Positions 8,347 to 16,753 of a DNA stretch of 64,000 bases are shown piece after piece (the first letter of the stretch is position 1; each line of letters starts with the position of its first letter). A program made the position numbers and the translations under genes. The stretch comes from Mesorhizobium_G sp050247155. Its GTDB lineage: Bacteria; Pseudomonadota; Alphaproteobacteria; Rhizobiales; Rhizobiaceae. The DNA lies in NCBI GenBank assembly GCA_050247155.1, contig JBFWUS010000004.1:1-64000 (forward strand), read 5' to 3'. The notes beneath the pieces were generated by a model, which saw nothing but the letters and a program-made list of their open reading frames with translations, was not told where the DNA came from and did no database searches.

Positions 8347-9669
8347 TCAAGCCCCGACGAGATTGTCCGCCACCTGGCGATATTTTCCGCGCGTATCGAC
8401 CAAAAGCCGGGAGTGCTTGAGGATCATGTCGTAGTCCAGCTTCGAATGATCCGTCAGCAAAACGACGCAATCGTAAGACGCCAGGGTTTCCGGCGTCAGC
8501 GGCACGGATTCGAGGTCGAACCGGTGTTCGCGCATCTTTGGGAAAACCGGTACAAAAGGGTCCGAATAGTCGACCTTCGCGCCACGATCGCGCAAAAGCT
8601 CCATCACAAATACCGCCGGCGACTCACGCATATCGTCCACATCGCGCTTGTAGGCGATGCCGAGCGCAAGAATGCGCGCATTTTTCAGTGATTTCTCGCG
8701 TTCGTTCAGGGCTGCCACGATCTTGCCGACGACCCAATTCGGCATGTCTCGATTGATCTCGCCGGCCAGTTCGATGAAGTGGGTGTTGAGGCCGTACTCG
8801 CGCGCCTTCCAGGTCAGGTAGAAAGGGTCAATCGGGATGCAATGGCCGCCGATGCCCGGCCCCGGATAATAGGCCGTGAAGCCGAACGGCTTGGTCTTGG
8901 CGGCGTCGACCACCTCAAAGATGTCGATGCCCATCTTGTCGGCGATCATCTTCATCTCGTTGACGAGACCGATGTTGACGGAGCGCTGGATGTTTTCCAG
9001 CAGCTTGGTTAACTCGGCCGCCTTGGTGGAACTCACCGGCACCAATCGGTCGATAACTTGACCGTAGAGCGCCTTTGCCACCTCGAGGCAAGATGCAGTA
9101 TGGCCGCCGCAGACTTTCGGTATCGTGCGCGTTGTAAAGTCGGGATTGCCCGGGTCTTCGCGTTCGGGCGAATAGATAAGAAAATAGTCGGTTCCGACGT
9201 TGAAGCCACGTGCGGCGATCCGCGGCAGCAATTCCTCTTCGGTCGTTCCGGGATAGGTAGTGCTTTCCAGCGACATAACCTGTCCGGCCACAAGGTGCGG
9301 CAGCAGCGAGTCGACTGTGTCGGTGACGAATGTCAGGTCCGGCTCGCGGTGCTTATTCAGCGGTGTCGGGACACATAGGATCAGCGCGTCGACATCAGAT
9401 GCCTTGCTGAAGTCGGTCGTTGGTTCGAAGCCGGCGCCGATCGCCCTGGAAACACGATCCGGCGTTATGTGATCGATGTAACTCCTGCCTTCCAGCAGCG
9501 CGGCCACCTTCGCATTGTCAATGTCGAAGCCAACCACGGAATAGCCCACTTCGCTAAAGCGGAGGACAAGCGGCAGGCCGACATAGCCTAAGCCAACGAT
9601 GCCGATTTTGGCGTCGCGACTCTTCAGCCGCGCCAGCAATCGGTCACGCATATCAACTTGTTGCTGCAA
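8347..9669 (-). CDS. wbpA: UDP-N-acetyl-hexosamine 6-dehydrogenase, WbpA/TviB type
   Basis: A 440-residue nucleotide-sugar dehydrogenase that oxidises the C6 hydroxyl of a UDP-N-acetylhexosamine to a carboxylate using two NAD+. The Rossmann motif is GIVGLGYVGLPL (residues 23-34). The catalytic cysteine is C277 in GPGIGGHCIPIDP, and the central domain has the family's K-x-x-E-x-x-K-L-x-E-N pattern (TKAAELTKLLEN). The spelling is closer to the WbpA/TviB branch than to UDP-glucose dehydrogenase. The start is probably the TTG at 9669, which has GGGAG seven bases upstream; an ATG at 9651 has no clear ribosome site. It is the first gene of the polysaccharide operon. Confidence 0.88.
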   Translation of the reverse strand: MQQQVDMRDRLLARLKSRDAKIGIVGLGYVGLPLVLRFSEVGYSVVGFDIDNAKVAALLEGRSYIDHITPDRVSRAIGAGFEPTTDFSKASDVDALILCVPTPLNKHREPDLTFVTDTVDSLLPHLVAGQVMSLESTTYPGTTEEELLPRIAARGFNVGTDYFLIYSPEREDPGNPDFTTRTIPKVCGGHTASCLEVAKALYGQVIDRLVPVSSTKAAELTKLLENIQRSVNIGLVNEMKMIADKMGIDIFEVVDAAKTKPFGFTAYYPGPGIGGHCIPIDPFYLTWKAREYGLNTHFIELAGEINRDMPNWVVGKIVAALNEREKSLKNARILALGIAYKRDVDDMRESPAVFVMELLRDRGAKVDYSDPFVPVFPKMREHRFDLESVPLTPETLASYDCVVLLTDHSKLDYDMILKHSRLLVDTRGKYRQVADNLVGA

Positions 9670-9928
9670 TAGATCACTCCCGGAAAGCCAACGGCATCAT
9701 GGCGCAATTCTGGCGCGCCCGATTGAGGTTCTGCTCGAGACCTCGCAAAGGACTAAAATCCGTTGCAGAGTCTGATGATGCCCGTCCGCCCGGCCAGGCT
9801 TTAAGACTACGCGTCCTGAACCTGTACTGGCGCTCGTTTAGCCAAGCGAAATGCAATTTGCAACACTTGCCGTTTTCGGCGGATTCAGCCGCGCGCTGGC
9901 CTCGTCTGAGTCTCGATTCGTGACAGAT

Positions 9929-11203
9929 CTAAGCGTTTGGATCGCGACGCGTGGCCTTGTCTGCCGAATCGCCGGCGGCGGAAAGCGAATTCAGCCACAA
10001 GATGAACAGACAATAGGAAAACACCTTTAGATCGTGGCCGAAACCGATGTTCGTCAACGCTGCGATAGAGGTGAAGCAAACCCAAATCAGCGCAACCGTG
10101 CGCCAGCGCGCCGCGGCGTGCCTAGCGGCGATCAGCGGTGCGGCGAGCAAAGCCAGAAATGCCAGAAGACCCGCGATCCCGTTCGCCACGGCCTCCGTGA
10201 GGTATGCGTTGTGGAGATGCGTGAAGGGCAGGTTCAGGTTGCCGATATTTCCGACAAGCTGCATGACATTTTGTCGTCCGTAACCGACGAGCGGAGCCTG
10301 CAAGAAGGCCTGGAGCCCGGCACTCAGCATGACCCATCGCGTCGCCAAGTTGACGTCCGCGTTGGTCGCGGCCGGGTCGTTGGCAAAGTCGAAGAGTGCT
10401 TGGAATCTGCCGAAAAAGCCGGCGACGCCCACTGTCGAATCAAGGAAGACATAGGCGACGACGGCGGCACACAGCAGCAGATAGAGGCGAAAACTCAGTT
10501 GCAACATGCTTTCGGAATGTCTTGCGAGCCATATGGCCAGCACGACGGACAGGATCAGTATCACGCCGACCGTCGGACCGCGGCCCGCGGAAAGAAACAG
10601 CGACAATAGACCCATGATGGCGCCGAACGACAAAAGCCATCGATCGAGGCCACGGCTCGATAGTGCGAGATATGCACCGGCTAGGGTCCATGCACCGGTC
10701 AGATAAGCCATCATCAAAGGATTGCCGGTCAGCGCTTCGGCGCGGATGCGTCCCAGCATACTGACTTCAACCGCCGCAGCCGCCCCGCTCAAAATGCAGC
10801 CCACCGCTATCGATCGCGTGACCCAAGCGTCCCAATAAGGTTGGTGAAAATAACGCAGCACCGGCAAAACGGGCAAGACGGCGACAAAGCCGAAGCTGCT
10901 CAGGGCGCTTGCAAAGCCGAGGTCAGGATGGGGCGCGAGCACCCCTCGTATCAGTCCGACCAGGAAGTAGAAAATGGCTATGGCTGCGATCCATACCTCC
11001 GCCCGAGTCAGCGGGAAAAACCTGGCAGGATCGAGCACCAAATAGGCCAAGGCCACGACGACACCGCCGAGGATCACGAAGCTGATTGTCGACCCGAGCA
11101 CCGGCATCAATGCAAAGCAGACGCTGAGCGTAATGGCCCATCGCAGGCCGACTGAAGCGTCACTGCGATGAAGTTTGGTCCAGAAAAATGCTGAAAGTGA
11201 CAT
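9929..11203 (-). CDS. O-antigen ligase/polymerase family membrane protein
   Basis: A 424-residue polytopic protein of the O-antigen ligase family. It has roughly a dozen membrane helices and a large periplasmic loop (about residues 265-340) containing VGYGRQNVMQ and THLHNAYLTEAVANGI, the H-N-x-Y/F-L pattern that is diagnostic of WaaL/Wzy proteins. The ATG at 11203 is chosen because the longer reading to 11383 runs through a 48-base inverted repeat and is not protein-like. It is transcribed away from the DegT-type aminotransferase, with the repeat between them. Whether it ligates or polymerises cannot be settled from sequence. Confidence 0.82.
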   Translation of the reverse strand: MSLSAFFWTKLHRSDASVGLRWAITLSVCFALMPVLGSTISFVILGGVVVALAYLVLDPARFFPLTRAEVWIAAIAIFYFLVGLIRGVLAPHPDLGFASALSSFGFVAVLPVLPVLRYFHQPYWDAWVTRSIAVGCILSGAAAAVEVSMLGRIRAEALTGNPLMMAYLTGAWTLAGAYLALSSRGLDRWLLSFGAIMGLLSLFLSAGRGPTVGVILILSVVLAIWLARHSESMLQLSFRLYLLLCAAVVAYVFLDSTVGVAGFFGRFQALFDFANDPAATNADVNLATRWVMLSAGLQAFLQAPLVGYGRQNVMQLVGNIGNLNLPFTHLHNAYLTEAVANGIAGLLAFLALLAAPLIAARHAAARWRTVALIWVCFTSIAALTNIGFGHDLKVFSYCLFILWLNSLSAAGDSADKATRRDPNA

Positions 11204-11239
11204 GCCCTTCGAAGCTATCGCGGCCACTGCGGTTCGGCC

Positions 11240-11402
11240 AGAGCGAGATGAGGTTAGGTTGAACCATTCTGCCGGCGATGGTTTGGGGCAAGACCGAGGA
11301 TTTCGGTGAAGGTCGGACTGGTTGTCCGGCCAAGACGGAGGCCGACGGGATTGGCCCAAACCATCGCCGGCAGAATGGTTCAACCTAACCTCATCTCGCT
11401 CT
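11240..11402. repeat. Long perfect inverted repeat, 48-base arms
   Basis: The arms at 11240-11287 and 11355-11402 are exact reverse complements over 48 bases, with a 67-base spacer; three more pairs extend inward after one mismatch. The element fills the divergent intergenic region between the O-antigen ligase-like gene and the DegT aminotransferase gene, upstream of both. It carries no reading frame. It could be a MITE-like remnant, the product of an inverted duplication, or a cruciform-forming regulatory element. Confidence 0.85.
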
Positions 11403-11516
11403 CGGGCGCATCAAGCCACGCTGGAGGCCATAGCGGGGGCCAGTGCGTTGCCTCCCAATCCGGCATGTGCGAGAAGGCGCGCAATCCGTTTCCCCTCCAA
11501 GCCGAGACTGCCTGAC

Positions 11517-12635
11517 ATGTCCATTCAATTCATCGATCTCGCCGCGCAGCAGGCGCGTTTGCGCTCCAAGCTCGACGTGGCGATCGCCCGGGTGCTCGAC
11601 GAAGGCCAGTACATCATGGGTCCGGACGTCGCCCGCTTCGAGAAGCAGCTTTCAGCCTTCTGCGGAGCAAAACACACGCTCTCCTGCGCCAACGGCACCG
11701 ATGCTCTCCAGCTCGCGCTGATAGCGCTGAAGGTCGGCGCGGGCGATGCGGTGTTCGTTCCGTCCTTCACCTTCGCGGCGACCGCGGAAGTTGTGCCGCT
11801 GGTCAACGCGATACCGGTGTTCGTCGATGTTTTGCCCGACACCTTCAACATGGACCCGGAGAGCCTGAAGCGCGCCATCGTTCACGCCAAGGATGAAGGG
11901 CTGCGCCCTGCCTGCGTCATCCCGGTCGACCTGTTCGGCCTGTCGGCGGACTACGACGCGATCATCCCGATCGCCCGCGAGAACGGCATGTCGGTCATCG
12001 GCGACAGCGCGCAAGGGTTCGGCGCGGACTATCATGGCCGGCGCACCGGCTCGATCGCTGACATCAGCACCACCTCGTTCTTTCCGGCCAAGCCGCTCGG
12101 CTGCTATGGCGATGGCGGCGCGATCTTCACCGACGATGACGAGTTGGCGAGGCTGATCGATTCTCTGCGCGTGCACGGCAAGGGCGAGCACAAATATCAG
12201 AACACGCGCATCGGCGTGAACTCGCGCCTCGACACGCTTCAGGCGGCGATTCTGATCGAGAAGCTCGCCGTCTACGAGGAAGAGATCGAGGCGCGTCAGG
12301 TGGTGGCCGAGCGCTACAACAATGCTTTGTCGAACCGTTTCGAGACGCCTTACATCCCCGACGGGCTGAAAAGCGTCTGGGCGCAATATACGCTCAAGCT
12401 GGCGTCGGCCGCCGAGCGAGACGCCCTGCAGGCAAAGGCCAAGGCCGCGGGCGTGCCGACCGTCGTCTATTACCCGCTGCCGCTGCACAAGCAGGAAGCC
12501 TACAGCGGCTATCCGGGTGACCCGACCGGCTTGAAGGTCAGCGAGGATCTTGCCACGCGGGTGCTCAGCCTGCCGATGCACCCGTACCTGACCGCCGACG
12601 TCCAGGAGCGCATCAGGGACGCGTTGTTGGCCTGA
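11517..12635 (+). CDS. DegT/DnrJ/EryC1/StrS sugar aminotransferase (WbpE-like)
   Basis: A 372-residue PLP enzyme of the nucleotide-sugar aminotransferase family, which transfers an amino group from glutamate to a keto-sugar nucleotide. The N-terminal FIDLAAQQARL is the family opening, GTDALQLAL (60-68) binds the cofactor phosphate, and the Schiff-base lysine is K192 in SFFPAKPLGCYGDGGA. The ATG at 11517 is chosen because an upstream in-frame stretch is encoded by the inverted repeat. With the WbpA-type dehydrogenase it suggests an amino-uronic acid such as a 2,3-diamino-uronate, but the matching oxidoreductase and N-acetyltransferase are not in this window. Confidence 0.85.
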   Translation: MSIQFIDLAAQQARLRSKLDVAIARVLDEGQYIMGPDVARFEKQLSAFCGAKHTLSCANGTDALQLALIALKVGAGDAVFVPSFTFAATAEVVPLVNAIPVFVDVLPDTFNMDPESLKRAIVHAKDEGLRPACVIPVDLFGLSADYDAIIPIARENGMSVIGDSAQGFGADYHGRRTGSIADISTTSFFPAKPLGCYGDGGAIFTDDDELARLIDSLRVHGKGEHKYQNTRIGVNSRLDTLQAAILIEKLAVYEEEIEARQVVAERYNNALSNRFETPYIPDGLKSVWAQYTLKLASAAERDALQAKAKAAGVPTVVYYPLPLHKQEAYSGYPGDPTGLKVSEDLATRVLSLPMHPYLTADVQERIRDALLA

Positions 12636-12758
12636 TCGCCGGAAAACTTTTCTTCCTCGGCCACGGACCATGCGACCTTGGCCCAATGCGCCCGGGTTGG
12701 CTTCCGGCTAGAACGGGGCTAGCAGGGCGCATACCGACGCCCATGTGAGGAGATGGAC

Positions 12759-14156
12759 ATGCTGGACCAGCCGCCCCTGAGCAATTTGCAGGCCCGCGAC
12801 ATCGATTCGGTCCTGCATCCCTACACGCCGATCCATAAGCTCAAGACCAATGGTCCGCTGGTCATCAGTCACGGCAAGGGTGTCTACGTCTACGACACGC
12901 AGGGACGTGGCTATATCGAGGGCATGTCAGGTCTGTGGTGCGCCGGTCTCGGTTTCGGCGAGGAAGAGCTGATCGACGCGGCGACCGAGCAGCTCCGTTC
13001 CCTGCCCTACTATCATCTGTTCGGCGCCAAGGGCACCGAGTCGGCGATCGAGCTGGCGGAGAAGCTGAAAGAGATCGCGCCCGTGCCGATCTCGAAAGTG
13101 TTCTTCACGTCGTCCGGCTCGGAGGCTAACGACACCCAGGTCAAGTTCGCCTGGTACATGAACAACGCGCTCGGTCGGCCGAACAAGAAGAAGATCATCT
13201 CCCGCGTGAAGGCCTATCATGGCGTGACGATCATGTCGGCCTCGCTGACCGGCTTGCCCTACAACCACATCGGCTGGGACCTGCCGGTCGACCGCGTGCT
13301 GCATACCGACTGCCCGCATTATTACCGCTTCGGCCAGGAGGGCGAGAGCGAAGCCGAGTTCGTGACGCGCATCGTTCAATCCTTACGCGATCTGATCGAC
13401 CGCGAAGGGCCGGACACAATCGCTGCCTTCATCGCCGAGCCTGTGATGGGCGCCGGCGGCGTCATCGTTCCGCCCAAGGGCTATTACGAGGCGATCCAGG
13501 CCGTGCTCGACGAGCACGACGTCATCATGATCGACGACGAGGTGATCAACGGTTTCGGCCGCACCGGCAACTGGTGGGGCTGCCAGACGCTCGGCATGAC
13601 GCCGAAGACGATTTCCGCCGCCAAGCAGCTCACCGCCGCTTACGCGCCGCTCGGCGCGGTCATGGTGCCGGAGGATATCTACCAAGCCTATGTCGACCAT
13701 TCGGAAAAGATCGGCACATTCGGCCACGGCTTTACCTATGGCGGACATCCGCTCGGCTGCGCTCTGGGTGTCAAGGCCATCGAGATCTACCAGAAGCGTG
13801 ACATTCTGGGCCATGTGCGCAAGCTTGCGCCTTTGTTCGCCGCGCGATTGGAAAAGCTTCGCGACCACCCGTTGGTGGGGGAGCCTCGCGCCTGCGGCCT
13901 CGTCGGCGCGGTCGAACTGGTGGCAGATAAGAAAACCAAACGTCCGTTCGATCCGAAACAGGGCGTCGGCCCGGCTACGGCCAAATTTTGCGAAGGCCAG
14001 GGCGCGATCCTGCGCGCCATCGGCGATTCCATCGCTTTCTGCCCGCCGATGATCATCACCGAGGCCGAACTGAACGAACTCTTCGACCGCTTTGAGAAAG
14101 CGATCGACGAGGCCGAAGCCTGGGTAACGAAGGAAAAACTGGGCACGGTCGCCTGA
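12759..14156 (+). CDS. Class III (omega) aminotransferase
   Basis: A 465-residue PLP-dependent fold-type I aminotransferase of the omega-amino acid:pyruvate/aspartate aminotransferase family. Cofactor motifs are SSGSEAND (118-125), YHG (153-155), the pyridine-binding aspartate in IDDEVINGFGRTG (258-270) and the Schiff-base lysine K289 in AAKQLTAAYAPLGA. The GAGGAG at 12747-12752 fits the second ATG (12759, spacing six) and not the first (12753, spacing zero), which fixes the start. It stands alone downstream of the polysaccharide genes. Likely substrates are beta-alanine, GABA, putrescine or taurine-like amines; sequence alone does not choose among them. Confidence 0.85.
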   Translation: MLDQPPLSNLQARDIDSVLHPYTPIHKLKTNGPLVISHGKGVYVYDTQGRGYIEGMSGLWCAGLGFGEEELIDAATEQLRSLPYYHLFGAKGTESAIELAEKLKEIAPVPISKVFFTSSGSEANDTQVKFAWYMNNALGRPNKKKIISRVKAYHGVTIMSASLTGLPYNHIGWDLPVDRVLHTDCPHYYRFGQEGESEAEFVTRIVQSLRDLIDREGPDTIAAFIAEPVMGAGGVIVPPKGYYEAIQAVLDEHDVIMIDDEVINGFGRTGNWWGCQTLGMTPKTISAAKQLTAAYAPLGAVMVPEDIYQAYVDHSEKIGTFGHGFTYGGHPLGCALGVKAIEIYQKRDILGHVRKLAPLFAARLEKLRDHPLVGEPRACGLVGAVELVADKKTKRPFDPKQGVGPATAKFCEGQGAILRAIGDSIAFCPPMIITEAELNELFDRFEKAIDEAEAWVTKEKLGTVA

Positions 14157-14196
14157 GTGTGCTGCAGGCTATGATTTCACGTTAGCGAACCTTAAG

Positions 14197-14317
14197 CGCC
14201 CCCTCACCCGGCCCTTCGGGCCACCCTCTCCCCGCTTGGGAGAAGAAGCCGGCGGCGACGTTGTCCCTCCTCTCCCCAGCGGGGAGAGGGTGGCCCGAAG
14301 GGCCGGGTGAGGGGGCG
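14197..14317. repeat. Rhizobial-type interspersed palindrome
   Basis: Two 40-base arms (14197-14236 and 14278-14317) are perfect reverse complements around a 41-base loop. The arm reads as a C-rich block with the GGCCCTTCGGGCC core familiar from repeats scattered through Mesorhizobium and Rhizobium genomes. It lies in the gap between the convergent aminotransferase and EamA genes, where it could end transcription from both sides. It encodes nothing. Confidence 0.9.
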
Positions 14318-14361
14318 TCTAAATATTTCGTGAGCCTGCGTGTTTCCCTGGAGCTTCCCGT

Positions 14362-15225
14362 CTATCTGGCAAACTTCCGCGCACCCGCCACACACAAGAT
14401 CACCGCCAGTGTAACGCCCAGCATTGCCGGCGTCACGGCTTCGCCGAGCAGCCAGGCGGCAAGCGCCAGTCCGAAAAACGGCTGCAGAAGCTGCAACTGA
14501 CCGACGGCCGCAATGCCGCCCTGCGCCAGGCCGCGATACCAGAACACGAAGCCAATCAGCATGCTGAACAGCGAAACATAGGCGAGACCAACCCAGGCGT
14601 CCGGTCCGATGCCCGCAAACGATGGCGGTGCGTAAACCAGTGTCAGCGCCAGCATGATCGGAAGCGAGAACACCAGCGCCCAGGAGATGACCTGCCAGCC
14701 GCCCAGTGTCCGCGACAGTTTTCCACCTTCGGCATAACCCAGCCCGCAGACGATAACCGCCGCCAGCATCAACAGGTCGCCGGCCGCCGACGCCGTAAGG
14801 CCTTGCGCGAGCGCAAAGCCCACCACCAAGGCGCTGCCGAGCGCCGAAAACACCCAGAATGCCGGCTTCGGCCGCTCGCCGCCACGCAGCACGCCAAACG
14901 TCGCCGTCGCCAGCGGCAGCAGGCCGATGAAGACGATCGAATGCGCCGAGGTGACGTGCTGGAGGGCCAGCGCGGTCAACAAGGGAAACCCGACGACGCA
15001 CCCCAGCGCCACGATCAGAAGCGAACCGAGGTCGCGGCGCGTTGGCTGTGGTTGTCTAAGCACCAGCAGCAGGGAAAGCCCAAGCGCCCCTGCGATTGCC
15101 GCGCGGGCGACCGTCAGGAAGATCGGATCGAACTGCATAACTGCTACGCGCGTCGCGGGCAGCGAGCCGCTGAAGATTACCACGCCGATCAGGCCGTTCA
15201 GCCATCCCGTCATTGTCCGGTCCAT
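14362..15225 (-). CDS. EamA/DMT-family transporter
   Basis: A 287-residue inner-membrane protein with ten hydrophobic helices arranged as two EamA repeats, normal for the drug/metabolite transporter superfamily. It probably exports amino acids, amines or other small metabolites. A purine-rich AGGATTCC lies close before the ATG at 15225. The gene is divergent from a MocR-type PLP regulator, a common pairing in which the regulator controls the transporter, and two palindromes sit between them. Substrate unknown. Confidence 0.85.
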   Translation of the reverse strand: MDRTMTGWLNGLIGVVIFSGSLPATRVAVMQFDPIFLTVARAAIAGALGLSLLLVLRQPQPTRRDLGSLLIVALGCVVGFPLLTALALQHVTSAHSIVFIGLLPLATATFGVLRGGERPKPAFWVFSALGSALVVGFALAQGLTASAAGDLLMLAAVIVCGLGYAEGGKLSRTLGGWQVISWALVFSLPIMLALTLVYAPPSFAGIGPDAWVGLAYVSLFSMLIGFVFWYRGLAQGGIAAVGQLQLLQPFFGLALAAWLLGEAVTPAMLGVTLAVILCVAGARKFAR

Positions 15226-15266
15226 CAGGGAATCCTTTCGATTTTTCGATCCTCCTATCCTCTGAG

Positions 15267-15312
15267 TAGCTGGCGCTGCCAGCTACAGTTCGATACAGTT
15301 TTGCAAAACTGT
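15267..15312. promoter_or_regulatory. Two palindromes in the MocR/EamA divergent promoter region
   Basis: TAGCTGGC-gct-GCCAGCTA (15267-15285) has 8-base arms. ACAGTTTTGCAAAACTGT (15295-15312) is a perfect 18-base palindrome, preceded by an extra half-site ACAGTT at 15285-15290. Both lie in the 109-base gap between the EamA gene (minus) and the MocR-type regulator (plus). They are good candidates for the binding sites of that regulator. Confidence 0.6.
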
Positions 15313-15334
15313 TAGGGGATCGGAAGCAGTACAG

Positions 15335-16753
15335 ATGACGGAGCAGGCGGCCCCAGGCGGCACACGAACGGAGATGGTCATGACGACGATCCACCGCCGC
15401 ATCGCGGCGCGCAGCCTTGCGCCGGGGGCCAAGCTGCCGTCGATCCGCAAACTGGCTGCGTCGCTCAACCTGTCGCCATCGACCGTCGTCGAAGCCTATG
15501 AGCGGCTGGTCGCGGAGGGAGCGATCCATTCGCGGCCAGGTTCCGGCTTCTACGTCGTCAACCAGTCCGTGCCGCTGTCGCTTGCCGATATCGGGCCCAA
15601 GGTCGACCGCGCCGTCGATCCCTTCTGGGTCTCCCGTCAATCGTTGGAGGCGAATGACGAGGTGCTTAAGCCCGGCTGCGGCTGGCTTCCACCAAACTGG
15701 CAGCCGGAGGACAGCATTCGGAAAGCGCTGCGCGCCCTCTCGCGCGCCAGCGGCGCTGTTCTTGCCGACTATGGCTCGCCGCTTGGTCTGCCGGCGCTGC
15801 GCCAATTGCTGGCGCGGCGCCTGGCGGAGCGCAGCATCGATTGCCCGCCCGACCAGATTTTGCTGACCGAGTCCGGCACCCAGGCCATGGACCTCGTCTG
15901 CCGCTTCCTGCTCGAACCCGGTGACACGGTGCTCGTTGACGACCCGTGCTATTTCAATTTTCAGGCGCTGCTGCGCGCGCATCGCGTCAAGATAGTCAGC
16001 ACGCCCTACACACCGTCTGGTCCAGACGTGGAAAGGTTCGCGGCGGTTGTCGCCGAACATCGGCCCCGGCTCTACATCACCAATTCCGCGATCCACAATC
16101 CGACGGGTGCTGTGCTCTCTCCAGTGACTGCGCACCGGGTGCTGAAACTCGCCGAGCAATTTTCGCTGACCATCGTCGAGGACGACATTTTCGCCGATTT
16201 CGAGCAAACGCCGGCACCGCGCCTTGCCGCTTTCGATGGGTTGGAGCGCGTTATCTCGATCGGCAGCTTCTCCAAGACGCTGTCTGCCTCGGCGCGATGC
16301 GGCTACATCGAAGCCCGGCCGGACTGGATCGAAGGTTTGATCGATCTCAAGATCGCCTGCTCGTTCAGCGCGGGGCAACTCAACGCAGCACTGGTGCTGT
16401 CGGTACTCAGCGACGGCGGCTACCGGAAGCACATGGAAGCGCTGCACACCAGACTTGCCGCCACGATGTCCAACGTAGCCTCGAAGCTAAAAACCATCGG
16501 CGTCGAGCCGTGGCACATGCCGCAGGCCGGCATGATGTTGTGGTGCCGCCTTCCCGACGGCATCGACGCCGCCGAACTCGCCCGCGCGGCGCTCGCCGAC
16601 AATGTCGTGCTCGCGCCGGGCAATGTTTTCAGCATCTCGCAATCAGCCGGCGGCTTCATGCGCTTCAACGTGTCCCAGATGCGCGACGAACGGATATTCG
16701 ACGTACTGGGTAGATCGCTTAGACGGCTCAGATCTTCACCAGCATCGCCGTGA
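15335..16753 (+). CDS. MocR/PdxR-type GntR regulator with aminotransferase domain
   Basis: A 472-residue fusion of an N-terminal GntR winged helix (about residues 10-80, with SIRKLAASLNLSPSTVVEAY as the recognition region) and a fold-type I aminotransferase domain. The PLP lysine is in SIGSFSKTLSASARCGYI near residue 312, and NPTG occurs in IHNPTGAVLS. Such proteins sense an amino-acid-like or PLP ligand and regulate a neighbouring gene. The divergent EamA transporter is the obvious target. The 3' end overlaps the 3' end of the convergent ZIP gene by 26 bases. Confidence 0.9.
   Translation: MTEQAAPGGTRTEMVMTTIHRRIAARSLAPGAKLPSIRKLAASLNLSPSTVVEAYERLVAEGAIHSRPGSGFYVVNQSVPLSLADIGPKVDRAVDPFWVSRQSLEANDEVLKPGCGWLPPNWQPEDSIRKALRALSRASGAVLADYGSPLGLPALRQLLARRLAERSIDCPPDQILLTESGTQAMDLVCRFLLEPGDTVLVDDPCYFNFQALLRAHRVKIVSTPYTPSGPDVERFAAVVAEHRPRLYITNSAIHNPTGAVLSPVTAHRVLKLAEQFSLTIVEDDIFADFEQTPAPRLAAFDGLERVISIGSFSKTLSASARCGYIEARPDWIEGLIDLKIACSFSAGQLNAALVLSVLSDGGYRKHMEALHTRLAATMSNVASKLKTIGVEPWHMPQAGMMLWCRLPDGIDAAELARAALADNVVLAPGNVFSISQSAGGFMRFNVSQMRDERIFDVLGRSLRRLRSSPASP

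Noticed and set aside
14197..14317. Considered as a CRISPR repeat pair or a simple terminator
   Set aside because: Only two arms with dyad symmetry, no regular spacers, and the arms are far longer than a terminator stem; it fits an interspersed palindrome, though it may stop transcription as a side effect.
15056..16447. A 463-codon minus-strand open frame
   Set aside because: It lies opposite the MocR-type regulator and the start of the EamA gene, is rich in Arg, Gly and Asp as expected for a reverse shadow of GC-rich coding sequence, and has no family motifs.
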